This document shows, piece after piece, positions 1-6,815 of a DNA stretch of 7,379 nt. The notes under the pieces were generated by a model. It saw only the letters and a program-made list of their open reading frames with translations, was not told where the DNA came from and made no database searches. The stretch covers positions 1 through 7,379 of the forward strand of contig CAJWNF010000027.1 in assembly GCA_913044155.1 (NCBI GenBank). Direction: 5' to 3'. Numbering within the stretch: the stretch's first letter is position 1; each line of letters opens with the position of its first letter. The translations under genes were made by a program, and so were the position numbers. This DNA is from an uncultured Gammaproteobacteria bacterium. Its GTDB lineage: Bacteria > Pseudomonadota > Gammaproteobacteria > PS1 > Thioglobaceae.

Positions 1-1
1 T

Positions 2-139
2 CACGTTAAGCTCGAAAACGGTAGACAGCTTACCGCCATCCGTGCTAACCGTGAACGAACCGCTGAGCACCATTTAACCTGGGGAGATGAGGTTTATCTT
101 CATTGGGCCCCCCATTCCGCTGTTGTTTTACTTTCTTAG
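2..139 (+). CDS. potG: Polyamine ABC transporter ATP-binding subunit, C-terminal end only (partial)
   Basis: This is the last 45 codons and TAG stop of a gene that begins upstream of the window. The fragment is the end of the C-terminal TOBE-type substrate-regulatory domain of a PotA/PotG ATPase: it contains ENGRQLTAIRANRER followed by TWGDEVYLHW and a hydrophobic tail ending AVVLLS. The TWGDEV..W pattern near the C-terminus is what I expect of PotG. The Walker A, signature and Walker B motifs lie outside the window and cannot be checked. In the family this cytoplasmic subunit hydrolyses ATP to drive putrescine or other polyamine import through the two permeases encoded next. The stop is only 6 nt before the potH start, so the genes are surely co-transcribed. 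PotG rather than PotA is chosen because the following permeases look like PotH and PotI; the fragment alone would not settle it. Confidence 0.85.
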   Translation, partial: HVKLENGRQLTAIRANRERTAEHHLTWGDEVYLHWAPHSAVVLLS

Positions 140-145
140 TTTTTT

Positions 146-1063
146 ATGAATATAAAAGAAATACAAGTCCCATCCTTTCTGAGACGAGCCTTTAATGGAA
201 GGAATGCAGCCATTTCAATTCCCTATCTTTGGTTACTCTTATTGTTTTTATTTCCATTTGTTATTGTTCTCAAGATCAGTCTTGCTCAGCCTGTTATCGC
301 TATGCCTCCTTATACGCCACTTTTTAGCTGGGGTGATTCATTATGGCCAAAAATACAAGCAGGCTTAGATAGTTATCTTTTCCTTTTTAGTGACTCACTC
401 TATATCAAGGCCTATCTTTCTAGTATAAAAATTGCAACAATCTCAACAGTATTAACCCTCATCATTGGTTATGCGATAGCTTATAGTATTGCTAGGGCTC
501 CGACACGTTGGCGAGGTATCTTATTGATGTTGGTCATTCTTCCCTTCTGGACGTCATTCCTCATACGTGTCTACGCTTGGATAGGTATTTTAAAGACTGA
601 AGGTTTATTAAATTTAGCTTTAATGACATTAGGGATAATCGAAAAACCTCTCATTATTATGAATACCGACCTCGCTGTCTACATCGGCATCGTATACTCC
701 TACCTGCCATTTATGATCTTGCCACTCTATGCAAATCTAGAAAAAATGGATATGAATCTGTTAGAGGCAGCAGCTGATCTAGGTTGTCGACCTTTTAAAA
801 CTTTCTGGACTGTAACGATACCTTTATCATTGCCTGGCATTTTAGCTGGTTGTTTTCTTGTATTTATTCCTGTCATTGGTGAGTTTGTTATCCCAGACCT
901 TCTAGGTGGAACAAAAACCCTGATGATTGGTAAAGTTCTTTGGGGCGAATTCTTCTATAACAGGGATTGGCCGGTAGCATCAGCTGTTGCTATTATTATG
1001 CTACTGCTTCTAGTAGTTCCAATTATTCTCTATCAAAAATCACAAGAAAAGGCAATATCATGA
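146..1063 (+). CDS. potH: Putrescine/polyamine ABC transporter permease PotH
   Basis: This is one of the two inner-membrane permeases of a polyamine ABC importer, 305 aa, close to the usual length for PotH. Hydrophobic segments appear at about residues 23-47, 92-116, 123-148, 174-197, 228-250 and 277-296, giving the expected six membrane helices. The cytoplasmic EAA loop that contacts the ATPase is at about 207-231 (EAAADLGCRPFKTF, then a hydrophobic stretch and PG). Other segments strongly recall enterobacterial PotH: KISLAQ near 43, PPYT near 54, WTSFLIRVYAW near 135, GEFVIP near 245 and NRDWPVASAVAIIM near 272. The start at 146 is the first in-frame ATG after the potG stop. It has no Shine-Dalgarno sequence, only a T-run, so translation probably depends on ribosomes finishing potG. 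The stop overlaps the potI start. Putrescine is the likely substrate from family resemblance; spermidine or a broader range cannot be excluded. Confidence 0.95.
   Translation: MNIKEIQVPSFLRRAFNGRNAAISIPYLWLLLLFLFPFVIVLKISLAQPVIAMPPYTPLFSWGDSLWPKIQAGLDSYLFLFSDSLYIKAYLSSIKIATISTVLTLIIGYAIAYSIARAPTRWRGILLMLVILPFWTSFLIRVYAWIGILKTEGLLNLALMTLGIIEKPLIIMNTDLAVYIGIVYSYLPFMILPLYANLEKMDMNLLEAAADLGCRPFKTFWTVTIPLSLPGILAGCFLVFIPVIGEFVIPDLLGGTKTLMIGKVLWGEFFYNRDWPVASAVAIIMLLLLVVPIILYQKSQEKAIS
1047..1052 (+). promoter_or_regulatory. Ribosome binding site of potI
   Basis: AAAAGG lies 7 nt before the ATG at 1060, inside the end of potH. Together with the ATGA stop/start overlap it supports the 1060 start over the longer open frame from 967, and suggests translational coupling of potH and potI. 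Confidence 0.6.
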
Positions 1064-1854
1064 CAAGGTTCAGTAAATTTAATGTATCTGCCATAATCTT
1101 AGGATTTACATTTCTTTATTTGCCAATCATCCTTTTGATTTTGTTTAGTTTTAATGAATCTAGATTGGTTACCGTTTGGGCTGGATTCTCAACAAAATGG
1201 TATGTCGAGCTGATGCAAAACCAAGGCATCAAAGATGCAGCCTGGGTAACCTTCAAGGTTGCATTTATCTCTTCTACTGTAGCAACATTGTTGGGCACTA
1301 TGGCTGGACTTGTAATGACGCGTTTTGGTAAATTTAGGGGTAGAACGCTTTTTTCTGGAATGATCTATGCGCCTATGGTAATGCCAGAGGTTATATTAGG
1401 CTTATCTACGCTACTTACATTTATAACCTTAGCTATTGATAGAGGCGTTTTAACAGTAACACTGGCTCATATAACTTTTTCGATGTGTTATGTTTCGGTC
1501 ATTATTCAGTCCAGAATGACTAGCTATGACGATAGTATTACTGAAGCTGCTCTCGACTTAGGTTGTACGCCCTTTCGTACCTTTTTGTTAATAACACTTC
1601 CAATCATATTGCCAGCAGTGATTTCTGGCTGGCTATTATCATTCACTATGTCGCTTGATGATCTAGTTATAGCGAGCTTTACTTCTGGTCCAGGATCAAC
1701 AACACTGCCAATGAAGATATATTCAATGGTTAGGCTCGGGGTTACACCTGAAATCAATGCTGTCTCTACAATCTTAGTTGGTCTGGTAACGGTTGGCGTG
1801 ATAACTGCATCACTCATAGGTAAAAAACAAAAACAGCAACTCGCTCAAAACTAA
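1060..1854 (+). CDS. potI: Putrescine/polyamine ABC transporter permease PotI
   Basis: This is the second inner-membrane permease of the polyamine importer, 264 aa, a little shorter than enterobacterial PotI because of shorter ends. Hydrophobic segments lie at about residues 10-30, 62-86, 98-122, 133-150, 182-206 and 235-254. The EAA loop is at about 162-186 (EAALDLGCTPFRTF). PotI-like signatures include LVTVWAGFSTKWY near 36, VMPEVILGLS near 107, and FTMSLDDLVIASF near 195 followed by TTLPM. I place the start at the ATG at 1060, which overlaps the potH stop as ATGA and has AAAAGG 7 nt upstream. The frame is open back to an ATG at 967, but that extension lies inside potH and encodes an implausible Ser/Tyr/Cys-rich leader. 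PotH and PotI are expected to form the heterodimeric channel, energised by the upstream ATPase and fed by a periplasmic binding protein not seen here. Confidence 0.95.
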   Translation: MTRFSKFNVSAIILGFTFLYLPIILLILFSFNESRLVTVWAGFSTKWYVELMQNQGIKDAAWVTFKVAFISSTVATLLGTMAGLVMTRFGKFRGRTLFSGMIYAPMVMPEVILGLSTLLTFITLAIDRGVLTVTLAHITFSMCYVSVIIQSRMTSYDDSITEAALDLGCTPFRTFLLITLPIILPAVISGWLLSFTMSLDDLVIASFTSGPGSTTLPMKIYSMVRLGVTPEINAVSTILVGLVTVGVITASLIGKKQKQQLAQN

Positions 1855-1860
1855 TAAAGT

Positions 1861-1883
1861 TAAACATTTTATTAACATGTTTA
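1861..1883. repeat. Small AT-rich inverted repeat between potI and gabD
   Basis: TAAACAT at 1861-1867 and ATGTTTA at 1877-1883 are perfect 7-bp inverted arms around a 9-nt spacer. There is no T-run after it and the stem is almost all A/T, so it is unlikely to be a Rho-independent terminator. It covers the position where the -35 box of the proposed gabD promoter would lie, so it could be an operator for a dimeric regulator. In such AT-rich DNA, chance is a real alternative. Confidence 0.35.
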
Positions 1884-1896
1884 GGGGTATTATAAT
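1868..1896 (+). promoter_or_regulatory. Candidate sigma-70 promoter for gabD
   Basis: A perfect TATAAT is at 1891-1896. The hexamer 17 nt upstream, TTTATT at 1868-1873, is only a moderate match to a -35 box. Initiation would fall near 1903, leaving a leader of about 35 nt before the gabD ATG at 1938. Promoters cannot be proved by eye in AT-rich DNA, and read-through from the pot operon could also supply gabD transcript. Confidence 0.45.
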
Positions 1897-1937
1897 TTGC
1901 GGATTTATAGACATTTATTTAACAAGACGAAAAGAAT

Positions 1938-3392
1938 ATGCTGAACAATGCTGACCTATTAAAAAATGCCGGATATATTAACGGCGAATGGACAGGTAGT
2001 GAATCTGATAAGAGATTTGAAGTGACCAACGCCTTCTCTAAAGAAGTCATCTGCACACTTCCAGATATGGGAACAAAAGAAACTAATGACGCCATTGAGG
2101 CCGCCAACAATTCCTGGTCAAATTGGCGAAGTAAAACTGCCAAAGAAAGAGCGTTAATCTTAAAAAAATGGTTCGACCTAATCATTGATAATCAAGAAGA
2201 CTTGGCTATCTTAATGACAGCCGAGCAAGGAAAACCACTTGCAGAAGCAAAAGGTGAAGTGGTCTATGGGGCATCCTTTATTGAGTGGTTTGCCGAGGAA
2301 GGCAAAAGAACATATGGTGATATTATTCCTACTCCAGCAAATGACCGCAGAATTCTTGTAATCAAACAACCCATAGGTGTGGTCGCTGCGATTACGCCAT
2401 GGAACTTTCCAATCGCAATGATTACCAGAAAATGCGCACCGGCTCTCGCTGCCGGTTGCCCAGTGGTAATTAAACCTGCCGCCGAAACCCCTCTCTCAGC
2501 CTTGGCACTAGCAGAACTTGCAGACCAGGCAGGCATTCCAAAAGGTGTTCTTAATGTAGTTGTGGGAACTAAATCGAGCGAGATTGGTTTGGCACTAACT
2601 AATAGTCCGATTGTGCGCAAACTCTCTTTCACTGGCTCTACAGCAGTAGGCAAGATTCTGACTCGTAACTGTGCTGATACAATGAAAAAGGTTTCAATGG
2701 AGCTTGGAGGAAATGCACCTTTTATTGTCTTCGATGATGCAAACCTAGATTCTGCTGTTGCTGGCGCAATGATTTCAAAATTTAGAAATACTGGGCAAAC
2801 ATGTGTTTGCAGTAATCGTATCTTAGTGCAAGAAGGAATCTATGATGAATTTGTGTCCAAGCTAAGCGAAGCTGTCAAAACGCTTAATGTTGGAAATGGC
2901 ATGGAAGAAGGCATCAATCAAGGCCCTTTAATCAATGAAAGTGCACTGAAAAAAGTCCAAGATCACATTTCTGATGCGCTAGGCAAAGGCGCAGTCTTAG
3001 TCACTGGAGGTAAACCGCACTCGAATGGTGGCACAATGTTCGAACCAACCATAATTGGCAATGTAACAACTTCAATGAAGGTCGCATCGGAAGAAACCTT
3101 TGGACCCCTAGCGCCTATCTTTAAGTTTTCAACCGAAGAAGAGGCAATTAGGATGGCCAATGACACTGAATTTGGTCTAGCATCTTACTTTTACACAAAC
3201 GACGTAAATCGGATTTGGCGCGTTTCCGAAGCATTAGAGTACGGAATGGTTGGTGTCAACGAGGGAGTTATCTCAAATGAAGTTGCTCCTTTCGGCGGGG
3301 TGAAAGAGTCCGGCCTAGGTCGTGAAGGTTCGCACTACGGAATTGATGACTTTCTAGAGCTAAAGTATATCTGTATGGGTGGACTTAGCTAG
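1938..3392 (+). CDS. gabD: Succinate-semialdehyde dehydrogenase (NAD(P)+), GabD type
   Basis: This is a cytoplasmic aldehyde dehydrogenase of 484 aa, the normal GabD length. It oxidises succinate semialdehyde to succinate with NAD(P)+, ending the putrescine to 4-aminobutyrate to succinate route. Catalytic elements are all present: PWNFP with Asn156, cofactor-binding Lys179 in VIKP, FTGST at 231-235, general base Glu255 in MELGG, nucleophile Cys289 in GQTCVC, and Glu386 in EETFGP. Segments such as [13 protein letters not shown] near 95, [13 protein letters not shown] near 112 and [18 protein letters not shown] near 447 are typical of GabD rather than of betaine-aldehyde dehydrogenases. Cys291, two residues after the nucleophile, is the partner cysteine of the redox switch known in human SSADH. 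The ATG at 1938 has only a weak AAGA-like ribosome site. The gene follows the pot transporter genes, which fits polyamine catabolism. Glutarate semialdehyde is a possible alternative or additional substrate. Confidence 0.93.
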   Translation: MLNNADLLKNAGYINGEWTGSESDKRFEVTNAFSKEVICTLPDMGTKETNDAIEAANNSWSNWRSKTAKERALILKKWFDLIIDNQEDLAILMTAEQGKPLAEAKGEVVYGASFIEWFAEEGKRTYGDIIPTPANDRRILVIKQPIGVVAAITPWNFPIAMITRKCAPALAAGCPVVIKPAAETPLSALALAELADQAGIPKGVLNVVVGTKSSEIGLALTNSPIVRKLSFTGSTAVGKILTRNCADTMKKVSMELGGNAPFIVFDDANLDSAVAGAMISKFRNTGQTCVCSNRILVQEGIYDEFVSKLSEAVKTLNVGNGMEEGINQGPLINESALKKVQDHISDALGKGAVLVTGGKPHSNGGTMFEPTIIGNVTTSMKVASEETFGPLAPIFKFSTEEEAIRMANDTEFGLASYFYTNDVNRIWRVSEALEYGMVGVNEGVISNEVAPFGGVKESGLGREGSHYGIDDFLELKYICMGGLS

Positions 3393-3413
3393 TTTTTATC
3401 ATTTAATTAAACT

Positions 3414-3462
3414 AAACAGCACTAGGAACATTTTTATTTATCATTGATAGTGCCTTGTTTTT
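3414..3462 (+). terminator. Possible terminator hairpin after gabD
   Basis: AAACA at 3414-3418 plus GCACTA at 3419-3424 can pair with TAGTGC at 3448-3453 and TGTTT at 3456-3460. The stem has a 2-nt bulge and a long loop of 23 nt, and the T-run is at 3458-3462. A small palindrome, TATCATTGATA at 3439-3449, overlaps the downstream arm. The stem is weak for a classical Rho-independent terminator, but the place is right: between gabD and the promoter-like boxes of hom. Confidence 0.35.
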
Positions 3463-3468
3463 ACCACT

Positions 3469-3492
3469 TGGTATAATTCCATTTTCTATAAT
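3469..3492 (+). promoter_or_regulatory. Candidate promoter region of hom-thrC-cysM with two TATAAT boxes
   Basis: TGGTATAAT at 3469-3477 is a perfect extended -10 element, and a second perfect TATAAT lies at 3487-3492. Neither has a good -35 hexamer at 16-18 nt, which is tolerable for an extended -10 promoter. Initiation would fall near 3484 or near 3499, giving a leader of only about 24 or 9 nt before the hom ATG at 3508. I see no leader peptide or attenuator of the E. coli thr type in 3393-3507. Confidence 0.5.
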
Positions 3493-3507
3493 ATTTGTGC
3501 AAAACTA

Positions 3508-4785
3508 ATGAAAGTTGGAATTCTTGGTCTAGGTACCGTTGGTGGTGGTGTTGTAAATGTCTTGAGAAAGAATGCTGATTCTATCAAGAGACGTACCGGT
3601 GTTAAGGTTAAAGTGGTACTCGCCGGGGTTAGAGATGTCTCACAGGACCGTATCTGTGACACGTCAGATATCACCCTCACTGAAGATCCATACAAAGTTG
3701 TAAATCACAAAGATGTCGATGTCGTTCTTGAGCTTATTGGTGGCACTGAAGTGACAAAGGATCTAGTTGAAACAGCTATTAAGAATGGTAAACACGTCAT
3801 CACAGCAAATAAAGCTCTATTAGCTGAACATGGCAATGATTTAATTAAACTAGCAAACAAAAATAAAGTTCGCCTTTTATTTGAAGCTTCTGTTGCTGGT
3901 GGAATTCCCATCATTAAATCTTTAGAACAAGGATTAAGCGCCAACAAAATAGAATCACTTGCCGGAATAGTTAACGGTACAGGCAACTTTATCCTAACTG
4001 AAATGAAGGAAAAAGATAGAGACTTTGCCGATGTTCTTAAAGAGGCGCAAATGCTTGGCTATGCTGAAGCTGACCCGACTTATGATGTTGAAGGTATTGA
4101 TGCAGCGCACAAGCTATCTATCCTTGCAGCTATCGCATTTGGAACTGAACTTCAATTTGACAAAGTCTACACCAAAGGTATTAGTGAAATAACTACTGAA
4201 GATATTAAGTATGCCACTGAACTGGGCTACGTAATTAAGCACTTAGGTATTGCCAAGAGAGTTGGAAATTCAATTGAAATGAGAGTTCACCCTACCTTGA
4301 TTGCCAAAGACCAAATAATCGCAAATGTTAACGGCGTGATGAATGCCGTTCTCGTTAAAGGCGATGCTTTAGGAACAAGCCTATACTATGGAGCAGGAGC
4401 AGGCGATGAGGCAACAGCTTCGGCTGTTATTGCAGACCTGATTGATATTATCAACAATCAAACTAGTAACCATATCCTAGGCTGGAAGTCGCAAGTAAAA
4501 ACCAAAGTTATCGACAACAATTTAATTGATAGTGAGTTTTATTTAAGGCTATTAGTATCTGATGTATCAGGTGTACTCGCAAAATTAACTCAAATCTTTC
4601 ATGAGCAAAAAGTAAGTATTGAAGCCTTTATTCAAAAAAAGGTCGATGCTGACAATAATGCCCATATAGCAATCATTACGAACAAGATAAATACAAAGAA
4701 TGTGATGAATATTAAGGCAAAAATTGAGGCAAGCGACTTCAATCAAGATAGCGTGCAAGTTCTACACGTTGAAACACTAGATTAA
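3508..4785 (+). CDS. hom: Homoserine dehydrogenase with C-terminal ACT domain
   Basis: This cytoplasmic enzyme reduces aspartate 4-semialdehyde to homoserine with NAD(P)H, the branch step towards threonine and methionine. At 425 aa it is the monofunctional type, with no fused aspartokinase. The N-terminal Rossmann domain shows GLGTVGGG at 7-14. Then come ITANKALLAEHG with conserved Lys102, the substrate region GIVNGTGNFILTEM at 153-166, and GYAEADPTYDVEGIDAAHK at 184-202. In the last motif Asp198 and Lys202 match the catalytic Asp/Lys pair described for yeast homoserine dehydrogenase. Residues from about 342 to the end form an ACT regulatory domain (FYLRLLVSDVSGVLAKLTQIF), normally the site of feedback by threonine. 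The ATG at 3508 is preceded by no clear Shine-Dalgarno sequence and sits very close to a TATAAT box, so the mRNA leader may be very short. thrC follows after 15 nt, so the two are almost certainly one operon. Confidence 0.95.
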   Translation: MKVGILGLGTVGGGVVNVLRKNADSIKRRTGVKVKVVLAGVRDVSQDRICDTSDITLTEDPYKVVNHKDVDVVLELIGGTEVTKDLVETAIKNGKHVITANKALLAEHGNDLIKLANKNKVRLLFEASVAGGIPIIKSLEQGLSANKIESLAGIVNGTGNFILTEMKEKDRDFADVLKEAQMLGYAEADPTYDVEGIDAAHKLSILAAIAFGTELQFDKVYTKGISEITTEDIKYATELGYVIKHLGIAKRVGNSIEMRVHPTLIAKDQIIANVNGVMNAVLVKGDALGTSLYYGAGAGDEATASAVIADLIDIINNQTSNHILGWKSQVKTKVIDNNLIDSEFYLRLLVSDVSGVLAKLTQIFHEQKVSIEAFIQKKVDADNNAHIAIITNKINTKNVMNIKAKIEASDFNQDSVQVLHVETLD

Positions 4786-4791
4786 CTAAAT

Positions 4792-4796
4792 AGAGG
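4792..4796 (+). promoter_or_regulatory. Ribosome binding site of thrC
   Basis: AGAGG ends 4 nt before the ATG at 4801, in the 15-nt gap after hom. The spacing is slightly short, but this is the only start with such a site and it agrees with the usual N-terminus of the family. Confidence 0.55.
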
Positions 4797-4800
4797 CTTT

Positions 4801-5868
4801 ATGAGATATACCGGTCTAATCGAAAAGTATAGAGACAAACTACCAGTAAGTGAAAATACACGCATAATAAGTTTAGGCGAGGGTAATACACCATTAATTA
4901 AACTTCAAAACATTCCCAAAGAGATTGGCAAAGAAATAAACCTATACATAAAGTATGAAGGATTAAATCCAACAGGTTCTTTCAAGGATCGTGGCATGAC
5001 AATGGCAGTTACTAAAGCTGTCGAATCTGGCTCTGAAGCTATAATTTGTGCCTCAACTGGAAACACCTCAGCTGCCGCTGCTGCTTACGCTGCGCGCGCT
5101 GGAATCAAAGCTTTTGTTCTTATTCCTGAGGGCAAGATTGCACTCGGAAAATTAGCTCAAGCGATGATTCATGGTTCCACTATTATTCAAATAAAAGGTA
5201 ACTTTGACGACGGCATGCAAATCGTCAAAGAAATTGCTGACCATGCCCCAGTAACCATAGTAAATTCAATAAATCCTTACCGTCTCCAAGGCCAAAAAAC
5301 AGCAGCCTTTGAAATCATTGACGAGCTTGGCTCTGCTCCAGATTATCATTGCCTGCCGGTCGGCAATGCTGGAAACATAACAGCGCACTGGATGGGCTAC
5401 ACCGAATACTGTGAAATTGGCAAATCAAAAACAACCCCTACAATGCTTGGCTATCAGGCCTCAGGTGCAGCCCCTTTCATTAAAGGTTCGAAAGTTGAAA
5501 ACCCAGAAACTATAGCGACTGCAATTCGTATTGGAAACCCTCAGAGCTGGGATCAGGCAATCAAACTAAGCAAACAATCTAATGGCTGGTTTGATGCATT
5601 TGCTGATTCAGAAATACTAGCTGCTCAGAAAATGTTAACCGAAAGAGAGGGTATTTTCTGCGAGCCGGCATCTGCCACTTCTGTTGCCGGCGCTCTAAAA
5701 GACATAAAGTCAGGTAAAATTCCTACAGGTTCTAGCGTTGTATGTACGCTTACAGGCCACGGCCTCAAGGACCCAGACACGGCAATTAGTCAATGTGACC
5801 AGAGCGCAATGATTAATGTTAATCCGAAACTGGACGAAGTAAAAAAAGCGATATTAGATAATATGTAG
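4801..5868 (+). CDS. thrC: Threonine synthase, short type
   Basis: This PLP-dependent cytoplasmic enzyme converts O-phosphohomoserine and water to threonine and phosphate. The PLP-binding lysine is Lys62 in NPTGSFKDRGM. Other fold-type II features are LGEGNTPL at 25-32, the substrate loop ASTGNTSAAAAAYAARAG at 84-101, phosphate-cup residues PVGNAGN at 186-192, EPASA at 288-292, and TGHGLKDPD at 318-326. At 355 aa it is the short form, as in Bacillus and many environmental proteobacteria. It lacks the extra N-terminal region of the longer enzymes of E. coli and Pseudomonas (well over 400 aa). It starts 15 nt after hom and is followed after a short gap by cysM. The family includes threonine dehydratase and cysteine synthase relatives, but the GHGLKDPD ending and the pairing with hom make threonine synthase the clear choice. 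Its substrate needs homoserine kinase, whose gene is not in this window. Confidence 0.95.
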   Translation: MRYTGLIEKYRDKLPVSENTRIISLGEGNTPLIKLQNIPKEIGKEINLYIKYEGLNPTGSFKDRGMTMAVTKAVESGSEAIICASTGNTSAAAAAYAARAGIKAFVLIPEGKIALGKLAQAMIHGSTIIQIKGNFDDGMQIVKEIADHAPVTIVNSINPYRLQGQKTAAFEIIDELGSAPDYHCLPVGNAGNITAHWMGYTEYCEIGKSKTTPTMLGYQASGAAPFIKGSKVENPETIATAIRIGNPQSWDQAIKLSKQSNGWFDAFADSEILAAQKMLTEREGIFCEPASATSVAGALKDIKSGKIPTGSSVVCTLTGHGLKDPDTAISQCDQSAMINVNPKLDEVKKAILDNM

Positions 5869-5901
5869 CTCTACTAAGCTCGAACCATACTTTGTCAAAC
5901 C

Positions 5902-5905
5902 AGGA
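5902..5905 (+). promoter_or_regulatory. Ribosome binding site supporting the ATG start of cysM
   Basis: AGGA lies 10 nt before the ATG at 5916. The alternative in-frame TTG at 5892 has no purine-rich site upstream, so this element favours the ATG, even though its spacing is slightly long. Confidence 0.45.
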
Positions 5906-5915
5906 CAACCTTTTT

Positions 5916-6815
5916 ATGAGTAATCGAGACTACAAAACCATTAATCAGTGTATCGGGGATACGCCACTGGTTCGTCTTCAAAGGCTCAACCCAAACTCAA
6001 GCAATGTTATTTTGGTTAAATTAGAGGGCAATAATCCTGCAGGTTCGGTCAAAGATCGCGCCGCCCTAAATATGATTATGAAGGCTGAACAAAGGGGTGA
6101 AATTAAGCCGGGAGATAACTTAATAGAAGCTACCAGCGGTAATACCGGTATTGCGCTAGCTATGGTTGCGGCTATCAGGGGCTACAAAATGACCCTCGTT
6201 ATGCAAGAAAACCTCTCTCAAGAAAGAAGAGACGCGATGGAAGCCTACGGCGCTGAATTAATCCTTGTTTCCGAGAAAGAAGGAATGGAGGGGGCTCGAG
6301 ACCTAGCCGACGAGATGGAAAAAGATAACAAAGGCATTCAGCTTAACCAATTCTCTAATCAAGACAATCCAGGTGCGCACCAAGATACTACCGCTGAGGA
6401 AATATGGCGTGACACTGATGGAGAAATTACACATTTTGTAAGCGCTATGGGCACTACAGGAACAATCATGGGTGTCTCGAGATACCTTAAAAGCAAAAAC
6501 CCCATGATTCAAATAATTGGGACTCAACCCGATGCCGAATCTCACATTCCTGGCATTAGGCGCTGGCCTGAAGGATACCTTCCAGCTATTTTTGACGCCA
6601 CTTGGGTTGACTCAATGATGGATGTGAATCAAATAACCGCTGAACAGACCACCAGAGAACTGGCAACCAAAGAAGGTATTTTTGCTGGCGTTTCATCAGG
6701 TGGAGCAGTAGCTTCAGCTATTGAGCTTTCAAAAAAAACAAATAATGCTGTAATTGTTACAGTGATTTGTGATCGTGGCGATCGATATTTATCAACAGGA
6801 ATATTTAAGCGCTAA
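5916..6815 (+). CDS. cysM: O-acetylserine sulfhydrylase B (cysteine synthase B)
   Basis: This PLP enzyme makes cysteine from O-acetylserine and sulfide. CysM-type enzymes can also use thiosulfate, giving S-sulfocysteine. At 299 aa it matches the usual CysM length. Motifs in order: GDTPLVRLQR at 14-23, PLP lysine Lys46 in NPAGSVKDRAA, the substrate loop TSGNTG at 73-78, SQERRDAM at 101-108, the phosphate-binding loop GTTGT at 179-183, IPGIRRWPEGYLP at 211-223, GVSSGGA at 258-264, and CDRGDRYLST at 285-294. The RRWP loop and the CDRGDRYLST end are features of CysM that differ from CysK, so the B isozyme is well supported. I use the ATG at 5916, which has AGGA upstream and gives the typical N-terminus; a TTG at 5892 would add 8 residues. 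The gap to thrC is 47 nt with no obvious terminator, so co-transcription with hom and thrC is likely. Confidence 0.94.
   Translation: MSNRDYKTINQCIGDTPLVRLQRLNPNSSNVILVKLEGNNPAGSVKDRAALNMIMKAEQRGEIKPGDNLIEATSGNTGIALAMVAAIRGYKMTLVMQENLSQERRDAMEAYGAELILVSEKEGMEGARDLADEMEKDNKGIQLNQFSNQDNPGAHQDTTAEEIWRDTDGEITHFVSAMGTTGTIMGVSRYLKSKNPMIQIIGTQPDAESHIPGIRRWPEGYLPAIFDATWVDSMMDVNQITAEQTTRELATKEGIFAGVSSGGAVASAIELSKKTNNAVIVTVICDRGDRYLSTGIFKR

Noticed and set aside
967..1059. Upstream extension of the potI reading frame to an ATG at 967
   Set aside because: It lies wholly inside potH, encodes a Ser/Tyr/Cys-rich stretch unlike PotI, and the ATG at 1060 has a ribosome site and a classical stop/start overlap.
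2264..2653. Minus-strand open frame of 129 codons opposite gabD
   Set aside because: It is the complement of a highly conserved part of gabD; its translation shows no recognisable domain. The same holds for the other minus-strand frames opposite potI, gabD, hom, cysM and the binding protein gene.
1938..3392. Betaine-aldehyde or other aldehyde dehydrogenase instead of GabD
   Set aside because: Long segments specific to GabD ([11 protein letters not shown], the CVC pair, NEVAPFGG) and the location beside polyamine transport genes favour succinate-semialdehyde dehydrogenase.
3393..3507. Threonine/isoleucine-rich leader peptide and attenuator before hom
   Set aside because: I found no short frame rich in Thr or Ile codons with a start and a ribosome site; the region holds only a weak hairpin and promoter-like boxes.
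5892..5915. TTG at 5892 as the cysM start
   Set aside because: No ribosome site precedes it and it adds 8 residues not typical of CysM; the ATG at 5916 has AGGA upstream.
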